DNA from: Streptomyces sp. TG1A-8
Lineage (GTDB): Bacteria > Actinomycetota > Actinomycetes > Streptomycetales > Streptomycetaceae
Reading direction: 5' to 3'
DNA length: 64,000 nucleotides
Assembly (NCBI RefSeq): GCF_030499535.1
Contig: NZ_JASTLB010000001.1
Coordinates: forward strand, 2,542,001-2,606,000
How positions within the stretch are numbered: position 1 is the stretch's first letter; each line of letters opens with the position of its first letter. The translations under genes and the position numbers were made by a program. This document shows positions 34,687 to 44,011 of the stretch, one piece after another. A model generated the notes under the pieces. That model was not told where the DNA came from and ran no database searches. It saw nothing but the letters and a program-made list of their open reading frames with translations.

Positions 34687-36444
34687 ATGTCCTTTTCCCG
34701 TAGAAACTTCCTGATCGCCACCGGCGTGGCCGCAGCCTCCACGACCGTGCTGAGCGCCTGCAGCAGTGGCGACAAGGACTCCACCGACAGGGACATCCCG
34801 TCGATGAGCAAGGCCAAGACCATGAACATCCCGGTCGGCACCAAGGCCGACTCGACGGGCCCGGCCCCCGAGGTCCCGGGTGCGGTCAAGGGCGGGACGA
34901 TCTACTCGCTCGACCAGTTCGACATGGACCACCTGGACCCGGCCCAGATCTACGTCGCCACCGAGGGTGCCATCACCCGCCCGATCCTGCGTGGTCTGAC
35001 CGGCTACAAGATCGACAGCAAGGGCGGCTGCACCCTCGTCGGCGACGTCGCCACCGACGCCGGCAAGATGACGAACGGCGGCAAGACCTGGTCGTTCACG
35101 ATCAAGGACGGCATCAAGTGGGAGGACGGCTCGGACCTCTCCACGGAGGACGTTCGGCATACCTTCGAGCGCCTCTTCGCGTCCTTCGTCACCGAGGGTC
35201 CGCGCTACGTCCAGCAGTGGCTGGTCGGCGGCGACACATACAAGGGCCCGTACAGCGGTAAGCACATCGACTCGGTCGAAGTGTCCGGGAAGACCATCAC
35301 TTTCCACCTCACCGAGCCGCGCACCGACTTCAACTACACGCTCGCCATGCCGGGCTACGGTCTCGTGAACAAGAAGCACGACACCAAGGAGAAGTACGAC
35401 AAGCGTCCCTACTCGCTCGGCCCCTACAAGATCGGTGACCGCCAGATCGGCAAGTCGCTGACCTACGTACGCAACGAGCACTGGGACCCGAAGACGGACG
35501 CGATCCGCAACGCCTACCCGGACAAGTTCATCTTCCAGTTCGGCTTCGAGCCGGTCGCCTCCACGGACCGCTACATCGCGGACAGGGGCAACGACCAGTA
35601 CGCAATGTCGATCTTCAACGAGGTCGCGGCCGAGCGCATCGCCCAGGTCCTCACCAACGCCAAACTGAAGCAGCGCGTCCTCACCCAGGTTGACACGGTC
35701 ACCTACTACTGGCCGATCAACACGACCCGCATCAAGGACGTCAAGGTTCGCCAGGCCATCAACTACGCGTGGCCGCACCAGCAGCTGCAGACCATCCGTG
35801 GCGGCAAGGCGACCAGCGAGCTGGCCACCACCATCCTCAGCCCGGTCACCCCCGGATACCAGAAGTTCGACCTGTACGGCACCGACAAAAAGCCCGGTGG
35901 CGATCCGGTCAAGGCCAAGGCCCTGCTGAAGGAGGCCGGCAAGGTCGGCCAGAAGCTGGTCATCGCCTACCAGCAGTCCGACAACGCGGTGAAGCAGGCC
36001 GTTGCGATCAAGAACGCTCTGGAGGCCGCCGGTTTCCAGGTCGTCAACAAGCAGGTCGACAAGTCGACCTTCTACACGCAGATCGGAAAAATCGACAACG
36101 ACTACGACTTGTTCGCGGCCGGCTGGAGCCCGGACTGGCCGAACGGTTACTCGGTCTTCTACCCCTGCTGGAGCGGCAAGAACATCGGCGACGGCCGCAG
36201 CAACTACGCGCAGCTGAACGACCCGAGCGTGAACAAGGCGATCGACGCCGCCGCCAAGATCGCCGACGTGGACGAGGCCAACAAGGCCTGGGGCGCCATC
36301 GACCGCCAGATCATGGAGCTGGCTCCGGTGGTCCCGGATTACCACTCCATCCGCAACTGGATGCACGGGTCGAAGGTCGGCAATGTCGTCTACGACGCCG
36401 GCAACACCTGCGTCGCGCTCACCAAGCTGTACGCCAAGAAGTAA
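34687..36444 (+). CDS. bldK-type substrate-binding lipoprotein with Tat signal (plus-strand operon)
   Basis: 585 residues from the ATG at 34687. The signal peptide has a twin-arginine motif S-R-R-N-F-L-I followed by a lipobox L-S-A-C near residue 24, so export is probably through Tat and anchoring by lipid. SBP_bac_5 fold with W-S-F-T-I-K-D-G-I-K-W-E-D-G and D-P-A-Q-I-Y. It shares D-S-T-G-P-A and H-L-D-P-A-Q-I-Y with the paralogue at 44012, but that one lacks the R-R motif. Captures peptides for the operon's permeases. A perfect hairpin follows the gene. Confidence 0.92.
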   Translation: MSFSRRNFLIATGVAAASTTVLSACSSGDKDSTDRDIPSMSKAKTMNIPVGTKADSTGPAPEVPGAVKGGTIYSLDQFDMDHLDPAQIYVATEGAITRPILRGLTGYKIDSKGGCTLVGDVATDAGKMTNGGKTWSFTIKDGIKWEDGSDLSTEDVRHTFERLFASFVTEGPRYVQQWLVGGDTYKGPYSGKHIDSVEVSGKTITFHLTEPRTDFNYTLAMPGYGLVNKKHDTKEKYDKRPYSLGPYKIGDRQIGKSLTYVRNEHWDPKTDAIRNAYPDKFIFQFGFEPVASTDRYIADRGNDQYAMSIFNEVAAERIAQVLTNAKLKQRVLTQVDTVTYYWPINTTRIKDVKVRQAINYAWPHQQLQTIRGGKATSELATTILSPVTPGYQKFDLYGTDKKPGGDPVKAKALLKEAGKVGQKLVIAYQQSDNAVKQAVAIKNALEAAGFQVVNKQVDKSTFYTQIGKIDNDYDLFAAGWSPDWPNGYSVFYPCWSGKNIGDGRSNYAQLNDPSVNKAIDAAAKIADVDEANKAWGAIDRQIMELAPVVPDYHSIRNWMHGSKVGNVVYDAGNTCVALTKLYAKK

Positions 36445-36459
36445 GCGCGCTCGACCCCT

Positions 36460-36488
36460 CGGGGGCGGCCATGCCCTGGCCGCCCCCG
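36460..36488 (+). terminator. intercistronic hairpin after the binding-protein gene
   Basis: Perfect 12-bp stem (CGGGGGCGGCCA and complement) with a 5-nt loop between binding-protein and B-permease genes. It probably stabilises the upstream message or reduces read-through, so that binding protein exceeds permease. Confidence 0.65.
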
Positions 36489-36540
36489 GCCCACCCCCCG
36501 TACCCCCGGCGACGGCGCCCCATCCGGAAAGTCACGCCCC

Positions 36541-37521
36541 ATGCTCCGCTTCCTTGTCCGCCGAGTTTTCGGCGCGCTGGTCATCCTATTGGTCATCAGC
36601 GCCGTCACCTTCTGGCTCTTCTACGCCATCCCGCGTGACCCCGCGATGATGTCGTGCGGCAAGAACTGCACGCCCGACATGCTCAAGCAGGTCCGGCACA
36701 ACCTGGGCATCGACCACCCGGTCCCGGTCCAGTACTGGTACTGGCTCAAGGGCATCTTCGTCGGTCGCAGCTACGGCGACTTCGGTGACTGCAGCGCGCC
36801 GTGCCTCGGCTACTCCTTCGCCAACCGCGAGCCCGTCCTCGGCACGATCATCGACCGGCTCCCACTGACACTCTCGCTCGCCTTCGGCTCGGCCATCGTC
36901 TTCCTGATCTTCGGTATCGGCGCGGGCATGATCGCCGCCATCAAGCAGGGCAAGTGGCAGGACAAGCTGGCCAGCTCGGCGTCGCTGGTCGCTTCCTCCT
37001 TGCAGATCTACTTCGTCGGTTACATCGCGATGTACTTCCTCGTCTCCAAGCTGGACATCCTCGACAACCCGTCGTACACGCCCATCACCGAAGACCCCAT
37101 CCAGTGGGCCTCCGGCCTGCTGCTGCCGTGGCTGGTGCTGGCCCTGATTTGGACCGCGAACTACACCCGTATGACGCGCTCCCAGCTGGTCGAGACGCTC
37201 AGCGAGGACTACGTCCGCACGGCCCGTGCCAAGGGTCTGTCCTCGCGCAATGTGTTCTTCCGGTTCGCCTGGCGCGGTGCCATGGGTCCGATTGTTACCA
37301 TCTTCGGCATCGACCTCGCCACGCTCATCGGTGGCGCGATCATCACGGAATCCGTCTTCAGTCTCCAGGGCGTCGGCCGACTCGCGCTGAGGTCCGTGGA
37401 ACAGAGCGACCTTCCCATGGTGCTCGGTGTCACCCTGCTGTCCGCCGGCACGATCGTGATTTTCAACATCATCGTCGACGCCGTCTACGCCATGATCGAC
37501 CCGCGGATCCGGCTCGCCTGA
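36541..37521 (+). CDS. bldK-type permease, DppB family (plus-strand operon)
   Basis: 326 residues, start [12 protein letters not shown]. Six helices, EAA loop [21 protein letters not shown] and end A-M-I-D-P-R-I-R-L-A. Two cysteine pairs in the first external loop (M-S-C-G-K-N-C and F-G-D-C-S-A-P-C) are also present in the paralogue at 42946. Confidence 0.92.
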   Translation: MLRFLVRRVFGALVILLVISAVTFWLFYAIPRDPAMMSCGKNCTPDMLKQVRHNLGIDHPVPVQYWYWLKGIFVGRSYGDFGDCSAPCLGYSFANREPVLGTIIDRLPLTLSLAFGSAIVFLIFGIGAGMIAAIKQGKWQDKLASSASLVASSLQIYFVGYIAMYFLVSKLDILDNPSYTPITEDPIQWASGLLLPWLVLALIWTANYTRMTRSQLVETLSEDYVRTARAKGLSSRNVFFRFAWRGAMGPIVTIFGIDLATLIGGAIITESVFSLQGVGRLALRSVEQSDLPMVLGVTLLSAGTIVIFNIIVDAVYAMIDPRIRLA

Positions 37522-37572
37522 CCCCGCCCGCCCCCACCAGCTACCCCGCATCACCCCCTCTGGAGCGTCCCC

Positions 37573-38610
37573 GTGACGAGCACCGATCAGCAGCCCTTCC
37601 TGTCCGTCAAGGACCTGAAGGTGCACTTCTCGACCGAGGACGGCACCGTCAAGGCCGTCGACGGTCTCTCCTTCGACCTCGCACGTGGCAAGACGCTGGG
37701 CATCGTGGGGGAGTCGGGGTCCGGCAAGTCCGTCACCAACCTGACCATCCTGGGCCTGCACAACCCGGACAGCACCCTGGTCGAGGGCTCCATCGAGCTG
37801 GACGGCGAGGAGCTGAACGGGGCCTCGGAGAGGACGCTCGAAAAGCTCCGCGGCAACAAGATGTCCATGATCTTCCAGGACGCGCTGGCCTCCCTGTCGC
37901 CGTACCACACCATCGGCGCGCAGATCGGCGAGGTGTACCGCAAGCACACCGGCGCCTCCAGCGGCCAGGCCCGGGCCCGGGCCGTCGAGATGCTCCGGAG
38001 GGTCGGCATCCCGCAGCCCGACGTCCGGGTGGACGACTACCCGCACCAGTTCTCCGGCGGTATGCGCCAGCGCGCGATGATCGCCATGGCGCTGGTCTGC
38101 GACCCGGAACTGCTGATCGCCGACGAGCCGACGACCGCGCTCGACGTGACGGTCCAGGCGCAGATCATGGACCTGCTCAAGGACCTCCAGCAGGAGTTCG
38201 GCACCGCGATCATCTTCATCACCCACGACCTGGGCGTGATCGCCGAGGTCGCGGACGAGGTGCTGGTGATGTACGGCGGCCGGTGCGTGGAACGGGGCAC
38301 CAAGGAGGAGGTGCTGCGCGCGCCGCAGCACCCGTACACCTGGGGCCTGCTCGGCTCCATGCCGAGCCTGGACGGCCCGGTCGACGTGCCGCTGAACCCG
38401 ATCCCGGGCTCGCCGCCCTCGCTGCTGAACCCGCCGCCCGGCTGCCGCTTCCACCCGCGCTGCGCCTTCGCCGAGAAGGTGGAGGGCAACCGGTGCGCCA
38501 CCGAGCGCCCGCTGCTGGACGTCGTGAACGGCCGCGGCAACGCCTGCCACCTGACCGACGACCAGCGCCGCGAGTTCCTCGCCGACCTTGCCTCCAGCAA
38601 GGCCCACTGA
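37573..38610 (+). CDS. bldK-type ATP-binding protein, OppD family (plus-strand operon)
   Basis: 345 residues from the GTG at 37573. Walker [10 protein letters not shown], signature F-S-G-G-M-R-Q-R, Walker B L-I-A-D-E-P, H-loop T-H-D-L and C-terminal G-C-R-F-H-P-R-C-A. Clearly diverged from its paralogue at 41871 by scattered replacements, in contrast to the F-type genes of the two operons. Confidence 0.93.
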   Translation: MTSTDQQPFLSVKDLKVHFSTEDGTVKAVDGLSFDLARGKTLGIVGESGSGKSVTNLTILGLHNPDSTLVEGSIELDGEELNGASERTLEKLRGNKMSMIFQDALASLSPYHTIGAQIGEVYRKHTGASSGQARARAVEMLRRVGIPQPDVRVDDYPHQFSGGMRQRAMIAMALVCDPELLIADEPTTALDVTVQAQIMDLLKDLQQEFGTAIIFITHDLGVIAEVADEVLVMYGGRCVERGTKEEVLRAPQHPYTWGLLGSMPSLDGPVDVPLNPIPGSPPSLLNPPPGCRFHPRCAFAEKVEGNRCATERPLLDVVNGRGNACHLTDDQRREFLADLASSKAH

Positions 38611-38636
38611 CGTACAAGAGACGGGATTTCACCACC

Positions 38637-39680
38637 ATGAGCAGCACCACTCCCCTCCTGGACGTCTCCGGGCTCACCAAGCACTTCCCGATCAAGGGCG
38701 GCTTCCCGATCCGCCGCACCGTCGGCGCGGTACAGGCCGTCGACGGGCTGGACTTCCAGGTGTCCGAGGGCGAGAGCCTGGGTCTGGTCGGCGAGTCCGG
38801 CTGCGGCAAGTCGACCACCGGCCGGCTGATCACCCGGCTGCTGGAGCCCACGGCCGGCACGATCTCCTACCGGGGCCAGGACATCACGCACGCCAACCGC
38901 AAGCAGCTGGCGCCGGTCCGCTCCGAGATCCAGATGATCTTCCAGGACCCCTACGCCTCGCTGAACCCCCGGCACACGGTCGGCAGGATCATCTCGGGCC
39001 CGATGGAGGTCAACGGCATCGACCCGGCCGGCGGCCGGGAGGCGCGCGTCCGCGAGCTGCTGGAGACCGTCGGTCTCAACCCCGAGCACTACAACCGCTT
39101 CCCGCACGAGTTCTCCGGCGGCCAGCGCCAGCGCATCGGCGTGGCCCGCGCGCTGGCCCTCGAGCCCAAGCTGATCGTGGCGGACGAGCCGGTCTCCGCA
39201 CTGGACGTCTCCATCCAGGCCCAGGTTGTGAACCTGCTGCAGAAGGTGCAGCGCGAACTGGGCATCGCGTTCCTGTTCATCGCCCACGACCTCGCGATCG
39301 TGCGCCACTTCTCCCAGCGGGTCGCCGTCATGTACCTCGGCAAGATCGTCGAGATCGCCGACCGCGAGGACCTGTACGGCAACCCGCGCCACCCCTACAC
39401 GCGGGCCCTGCTGTCCGCCGTGCCCGAGGCGACGGTGGACGAGGAGCCGCGCGAGCGGATCCGTCTGACCGGCGACGTGCCCTCCCCGATCAACCCGCCC
39501 TCCGGCTGCCGCTTCCGCACCCGCTGCTGGAAGGCGACGGAGAAGTGCGCCACGGAGGTTCCGCCGCTGGCCCAGGTCGAGGGCGACGGCCCCGGCCACC
39601 TGACGGCCTGCCACTACCCGGAGACGGCGCAGACCGTGCCGGCCCCCCGTCTCTCCAAGGACCCCCAGGAAGCGGTCTGA
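38637..39680 (+). CDS. bldK-type ATP-binding protein, OppF family (plus-strand operon)
   Basis: 347 residues. Walker [10 protein letters not shown], signature F-S-G-G-Q-R-Q-R, Walker B L-I-V-A-D-E-P, and the F-type tail C-R-F-R-T-R-C-W. From about residue 119 to 237 the protein is identical to the paralogue encoded in inverted orientation at 40661. At DNA level 38991-39347 differs by a single base, and shorter identical blocks lie upstream. Last gene of the operon, followed by a terminator. Confidence 0.94.
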   Translation: MSSTTPLLDVSGLTKHFPIKGGFPIRRTVGAVQAVDGLDFQVSEGESLGLVGESGCGKSTTGRLITRLLEPTAGTISYRGQDITHANRKQLAPVRSEIQMIFQDPYASLNPRHTVGRIISGPMEVNGIDPAGGREARVRELLETVGLNPEHYNRFPHEFSGGQRQRIGVARALALEPKLIVADEPVSALDVSIQAQVVNLLQKVQRELGIAFLFIAHDLAIVRHFSQRVAVMYLGKIVEIADREDLYGNPRHPYTRALLSAVPEATVDEEPRERIRLTGDVPSPINPPSGCRFRTRCWKATEKCATEVPPLAQVEGDGPGHLTACHYPETAQTVPAPRLSKDPQEAV

Positions 39681-39768
39681 CACACCCCTTTTCCGTCAGC
39701 CGCCTCCCGCGGATCGGACTTCTCCGGCCCATTGACCCGAGCCCGCGAACGTCCGTTCCAGGGGAAAC

Positions 39769-39800
39769 GAAGGCCCGCGTCCCCCCGGACGCGGGCCTTC
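39769..39800 (+). terminator. terminator of the plus-strand bldK-type operon
   Basis: Perfect 13-bp stem GAAGGCCCGCGTC and complement with a 6-nt loop, 89 nt after the stop codon. Confidence 0.82.
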
Positions 39801-39923
39801 TCCCGTTCCAGCCGGTGGTCCCGCCGGACCGCCAACTGCCCCAGAGAGTAAGGGAATCAAAAAGACGGTACGAAGATCCCCGATCCCGGCCCGCCGTCCG
39901 GCATCCTGTGGCACACTGCCGCG

Positions 39924-40664
39924 GTGGTAGATCACGCGTTCACCGACCTCACGCTCGCGGGGCTGTACGACGGACTCAACCCCTGGGGCCCGGGGGACGA
40001 CTTCTACCTGGGGCTGGTGATGGCCGCCGGGACCGTGCTGGACGTCGGGTGCGGCACCGGGCAGTTACTGCGGCGGGCCCGGGCCGAGGGGCACCGGGGC
40101 CGGCTGGTGGGGCTCGACCCGGCCGCCGCCATGCTCGTCCAGGCCCGGCGGGCCGCACCGGACGTCGAGTGGGTGCTCGGGGACATGCGGGCGCGGCTGT
40201 GGGACCGGGAGTTCGACCTCGCCGTGATGACCGGGCACGCCTTCCAGACGCTGCTGGGCGACGAGGAGATCCGGGTGTGCCTGCGGGCGGTGCGGGAAGC
40301 GCTCGCGGACGGGGGCCGGTTCGTCTTCGAGACGCGCAATCCGGCCGCCCGGGCCTGGGAGGCCTGGACGCCGGACCGGGTGCGGCACGTCACCGCGGCC
40401 GACGGCTCCCGGGTGCGCGTGTGGCACGAGGTCCAGGGCGGCGGCCCGTCCCACGGGCGCGTGCGGTTCACGGAGACCTTCGAGGCCGACGGCTGGCCGG
40501 CCCCCCGGGTCAGCCGCAGCGTCCTGCGCCTGCTGGACGTGAAGGCGCTGGAGCGCTTCCTGGCGGAGGCCGGGCTGACGGTGGTGGAGCAGTACGGCGA
40601 CTGGGGGCGGGGGCCGCTCACGCCCGACGCCCCGGAGATCGTCACCGTGGCACGGGCCGGTTAG
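39924..40664 (+). CDS. class I SAM-dependent methyltransferase
   Basis: 246 residues from the GTG at 39924; no clear ribosome site, so translation may be leaderless. Motif [12 protein letters not shown] near 37-47, [21 protein letters not shown] and an F-V-F-E-T-R-N-P strand place it in the Methyltransf_25/11 group. Substrate unknown. It sits alone between two convergent paralogous transporter operons, and its stop overlaps the stop of the minus-strand ATPase gene (shared TTAG). Confidence 0.88.
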   Translation: MVDHAFTDLTLAGLYDGLNPWGPGDDFYLGLVMAAGTVLDVGCGTGQLLRRARAEGHRGRLVGLDPAAAMLVQARRAAPDVEWVLGDMRARLWDREFDLAVMTGHAFQTLLGDEEIRVCLRAVREALADGGRFVFETRNPAARAWEAWTPDRVRHVTAADGSRVRVWHEVQGGGPSHGRVRFTETFEADGWPAPRVSRSVLRLLDVKALERFLAEAGLTVVEQYGDWGRGPLTPDAPEIVTVARAG

Positions 40665-41851
40665 GGCCCTTCGTCCGGATCGGGCCGGACCCCGCGAGCC
40701 CGGCAGGGTCCGAACGGGAGGCCCGGGTCCTGGTCCTCCGCGTCCTCCTCCAGCGCCGCGAGGGCCGGGTCCAGGACGATGTCGTCCCGCCTGGCCCGCG
40801 TCGTCGGGTCCTCCGGGAAGTGGCAGGCCGTCAGGTGGCCGGAGCGGTTGCCGGAGATCCGGACCAGCGGCGGGACCTCGGCCGCGCACTTCTCCGTCGC
40901 CTTCCAGCAGCGGGTGCGGAAGCGGCAGCCGGAGGGCGGGTTGACCGGGGAGGGCACGTCGCCGGCCAGGCGGATCCGCTCGCGTGCGGGCGCGTCGCCG
41001 TCCCTCATGCCGACCTCGGGGACGGCGGACAGCAGGGCGTGGGTGTAGGGGTGGCGCGGGCGGTGGTAGATGGAGTCGCGGTCGCCCACCTCGATGATCT
41101 TGCCGAGGTACATGACGGCGACCCGCTGGGAGAAGTGGCGCACGATCGCGAGGTCGTGGGCGATGAACAGGAACGCGATGCCCAGTTCGCGCTGCACCTT
41201 CTGCAGCAGGTTCACGACCTGGGCCTGGATGGAGACGTCCAGTGCGGAGACCGGCTCGTCCGCCACGATCAGCTTGGGCTCGAGGGCCAGCGCGCGGGCC
41301 ACGCCGATGCGCTGGCGCTGGCCGCCGGAGAACTCGTGCGGGAAGCGGTTGTAGTGCTCGGGGTTGAGACCGACGGTCTCCAGCAGCTCGCGGACGCGCG
41401 CCTCCCGGCCGCCGGCCGGGTCGATGCCGTTGACCTCCATCGGGCCCGAGATGATCCTGCCGACCGTCTGCCGGGGGTTCAGCGACGAGTAGGGGTCCTG
41501 GAAGATCATCTGGATCTCGGGGCGGATCGGCGCCAGTTCCCTGCGCGAGGCGTGGCCGATGTCCCGGCCCCGGTAGGAGATCGTGCCGGCCGTGGGCTCC
41601 AGCAGCCGGGTGATCAGCCGGCCGGTGGTCGACTTGCCGCAGCCGGACTCGCCGACCAGGCCGAAGCTCTCGCCGGCGCGCACGGTCAGGTCGACGCCGT
41701 CGACGGCCTGTACCGCGCCGACGGTGCGGCGGATCGGGAAGCCGCCCTTGATCGGGAAGTGCTTGGTCAGGCCCGAGACCCGCAGCAGCGGCTCCTCGTC
41801 CGCGCCGGCGGTCGTCTCCCGGGGGGCCGGGAGGGCCAGGTCCTCTGACAT
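40661..41851 (-). CDS. bldKE: bldK-type ATP-binding protein, OppF family (minus-strand operon; probable BldKE)
   Basis: 396 residues. Same motifs as the copy at 38637 and, over about residues 130-250, the same sequence. The last 30-50 residues are extra; the final stretch is encoded by the 61-bp palindromic repeat. The symbol is inferred: the operon is on the same strand and next to the first operon, as S. coelicolor bldK is with its neighbour, and has the KA-KE order. BldK imports an oligopeptide needed for aerial growth. The paralogue at 38637 could claim the name too. Confidence 0.85.
   Translation of the reverse strand: MSEDLALPAPRETTAGADEEPLLRVSGLTKHFPIKGGFPIRRTVGAVQAVDGVDLTVRAGESFGLVGESGCGKSTTGRLITRLLEPTAGTISYRGRDIGHASRRELAPIRPEIQMIFQDPYSSLNPRQTVGRIISGPMEVNGIDPAGGREARVRELLETVGLNPEHYNRFPHEFSGGQRQRIGVARALALEPKLIVADEPVSALDVSIQAQVVNLLQKVQRELGIAFLFIAHDLAIVRHFSQRVAVMYLGKIIEVGDRDSIYHRPRHPYTHALLSAVPEVGMRDGDAPARERIRLAGDVPSPVNPPSGCRFRTRCWKATEKCAAEVPPLVRISGNRSGHLTACHFPEDPTTRARRDDIVLDPALAALEEDAEDQDPGLPFGPCRARGVRPDPDEGP
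40664..40724. repeat. 61-bp dispersed palindromic repeat, copy B
   Basis: Aligns without gaps to 21110-21170 (51 of 61 identical). Degenerate 18-bp arms: 13 Watson-Crick pairs plus wobbles. It starts at the last base of the methyltransferase stop codon and lies inside the 3' end of the minus-strand ATPase gene, so it doubles as coding sequence and presumed terminator. Confidence 0.65.
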
Positions 41852-41870
41852 GCCGGTGTCCTCCTGTGCC

Positions 41871-42935
41871 CTAGCCGAGCCGGGGCTTGATCTCGTCGAT
41901 GAAGATGGTCCGCTTCTGCTCCTCGGTCAGGTGGCAGGCGGAGTCCCGGCCGGGGCCCAGCAGCGGGCGTTCGTTCACGCAGCGGCCCGTGCCCGGGACG
42001 CGGTCCCGGAAGGTGCAGCGCGGGTGGAAGCGGCAGCCCGGGGGCGGGGTGAGGAGCGAGGGCGGGGTCCCGGGGATGGGGGCCAGCGGGGCGCCCGGGT
42101 CGGAGTCGAGGCGCGGCATGGAGTTCAGCAGGCCCCAGGTGTAGGGGTGCCGGGGGGCGCGCAGCACCTCGTCGACCGTGCCCCGCTCCACCGCGCTGCC
42201 CGCGTACATCACCATGATGTCGTCGGCCATGTCGGCGATCACCCCCAGGTCGTGGGTGATGAAGATGATGCCCGAGCCGAACTCCTGCTGCAGGTTCTTC
42301 AGCAGGTCGAGGATCTGCGCCTGGACCGTCACGTCGAGCGCCGTGGTGGGCTCGTCGGCGATGAGCAGGTCGGGGTCGCAGACCAGGGCCATGGCGATCA
42401 TCGTGCGCTGGCGCATGCCGCCGGAGAACTGGTGCGGGTAGTCCTTGGCCCGCTCCCCGGGGTGGGGGATGCCGACCTTGCCGAGCATCTCCACCGCGCG
42501 GTCCCAGGCCTCCCGCTTGGAGGCGCCGGTGTGCTTCCTGTACGGCTCGGCGATCTGCCGGCCGATGGTGTAGTAGGGGGAGAGCGCGGTGAGCGGGTCC
42601 TGGAAGATCATGGCGGCCTTGTTGCCGCGCAGCCCCTCCAGCTCCTGCTCGCGCGCCGTCGTCAGCTCCTGCCCGTCCAGCAGGATCTCGCCCTCGACGG
42701 TGGTGAACATCGGGTTGTGCAGGCCGAGGACGGTCAGGTTGGTGACCGACTTGCCGGACCCCGACTCCCCCACGATGCCGAGGGTCCGGCCGCGCTCCAG
42801 GTCGAAGGAGAGCCCGTCCACGGCCCGTACGACACCGTCTTCGGTCCGGAAGCTGACGTGCAGGTCCCGCACGGACAGCAGGGGTTCCGGGCCGGCCGGG
42901 GCCGGGGCGCCGGCGTCCTTGGTCTCAGTGGTCAC
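41871..42935 (-). CDS. bldKD: bldK-type ATP-binding protein, OppD family (minus-strand operon; probable BldKD)
   Basis: 354 residues. Walker [24 protein letters not shown] and the D-type tail G-C-R-F-H-P-R-C-T. Ten bases after the permease gene and 19 before the F-type gene. Orthology to BldKD is inferred from operon order and position. Confidence 0.87.
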   Translation of the reverse strand: MTTETKDAGAPAPAGPEPLLSVRDLHVSFRTEDGVVRAVDGLSFDLERGRTLGIVGESGSGKSVTNLTVLGLHNPMFTTVEGEILLDGQELTTAREQELEGLRGNKAAMIFQDPLTALSPYYTIGRQIAEPYRKHTGASKREAWDRAVEMLGKVGIPHPGERAKDYPHQFSGGMRQRTMIAMALVCDPDLLIADEPTTALDVTVQAQILDLLKNLQQEFGSGIIFITHDLGVIADMADDIMVMYAGSAVERGTVDEVLRAPRHPYTWGLLNSMPRLDSDPGAPLAPIPGTPPSLLTPPPGCRFHPRCTFRDRVPGTGRCVNERPLLGPGRDSACHLTEEQKRTIFIDEIKPRLG

Positions 42936-42945
42936 GACAGCGCTC

Positions 42946-43926
42946 CTAGGCCAGCCGTACGCGCGGGTCGATGAAGGCGTACGCGGCGTCGACGACGATG
43001 TTGAACAGCAGGATCATGGTGGCGGCGAACAGCATGACGCCGAGCAGCAGCGGCAGGTCGCTGAAGAAGACGGACTGGACGGCGAGCTGACCGATGCCGG
43101 GCAGGCCGAAGGTGTACTCGGTGATGATCGCGCCACCGAGCAGGGAGCCGAGGTCGATGCCGAAGATGGTGACGATGGGGATCAGGGAGCCGCGCCAGGC
43201 GTAGCGGAAGAAGACGTACTGCCGGGACATGCCCTTGGCGCGGGCGGTGCGGACGTGTTCCTCCTGGAGCTGCTCGATCATCGAGGAGCGGGACATGCGG
43301 GTGTACTGCGCGGCGAAGATCGTGGACAGCACCACCCAGGGGATGAGCAGGCCCGTGAACCAGGTGGCGGGGTTCGCGGTGAAGTCGTTGTAGGCGGGTT
43401 TGTCGAACCAGTGGGTCTGGTAGACGAGGACCGCCAGGGCCAGCGGGCCGAGGAAGTAGATCTGCATCGAGCTGAGGACCATCGCCCCGGCGGTGGCCGT
43501 CTTGTCGATGAGCGAGCCGCGCCGCCACGCGGCCAGCAGTCCGGTGCCGAGGCCGACGAGCAGGAAGCAGACGGCCGCGCCCAGGGTGAGCGAGACGGTG
43601 GTGGGCAGCCGGTCCAGCAGCGTGCTCCAGACCTGCTCGTTGGTGTGGTACGAGTAGCCGAAGCACGGGGCCGGGCAGGGGCCCTGGGCGAAGGCGTCGC
43701 TGCCCAGGACGAGGTTGTGCAGGAAGATCCCGTACTGCTCGACGATCGGCTTGTCCAGGCCGAGCACGTGGTGGATGTTCGCGATGCTGTCCGGGTTGCA
43801 GGTCTTGCCGCACATCAGCAGCGCCGGGTCCCGGGGCACCCCGAAGAACAGCAGGAACGTGACGATGCTCAACAGGAAGAGGATGACGGCGGCACCGGTG
43901 ATCCGGCGGACGAGGAAGCGCAGCAT
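42946..43926 (-). CDS. bldKC: bldK-type permease, DppB family (minus-strand operon; probable BldKC)
   Basis: 326 residues, same length as the plus-strand paralogue, start [11 protein letters not shown]. External cysteine pairs M-C-G-K-T-C and C-P-A-P-C are kept. EAA loop [21 protein letters not shown]. Preceded by an intercistronic hairpin. Symbol by operon inference. Confidence 0.87.
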   Translation of the reverse strand: MLRFLVRRITGAAVILFLLSIVTFLLFFGVPRDPALLMCGKTCNPDSIANIHHVLGLDKPIVEQYGIFLHNLVLGSDAFAQGPCPAPCFGYSYHTNEQVWSTLLDRLPTTVSLTLGAAVCFLLVGLGTGLLAAWRRGSLIDKTATAGAMVLSSMQIYFLGPLALAVLVYQTHWFDKPAYNDFTANPATWFTGLLIPWVVLSTIFAAQYTRMSRSSMIEQLQEEHVRTARAKGMSRQYVFFRYAWRGSLIPIVTIFGIDLGSLLGGAIITEYTFGLPGIGQLAVQSVFFSDLPLLLGVMLFAATMILLFNIVVDAAYAFIDPRVRLA

Positions 43927-43960
43927 GACAGGGGCAGCTCTCTGACGTCGGCGGTCCGGG

Positions 43961-44000
43961 CGGTACCCGGCGCCGCGTGCGGGGCGGGCGCCGGGTACCG
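43961..44000 (-). terminator. intercistronic hairpin after the binding-protein gene
   Basis: Perfect 14-bp stem (CGGTACCCGGCGCC and complement) with a 12-nt loop between binding-protein and B-permease genes, the same position as the unrelated-sequence hairpin at 36460-36488 in the paralogous operon. Confidence 0.68.
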
Positions 44001-44011
44001 GACGCAGGCGG

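Noticed and set aside
36801-41848. Long plus-strand frames of about 1000 codons across the transporter genes
   Set aside because: They are out-of-frame or antisense readings made possible by the high G+C content; the transporter subunits are unambiguous.
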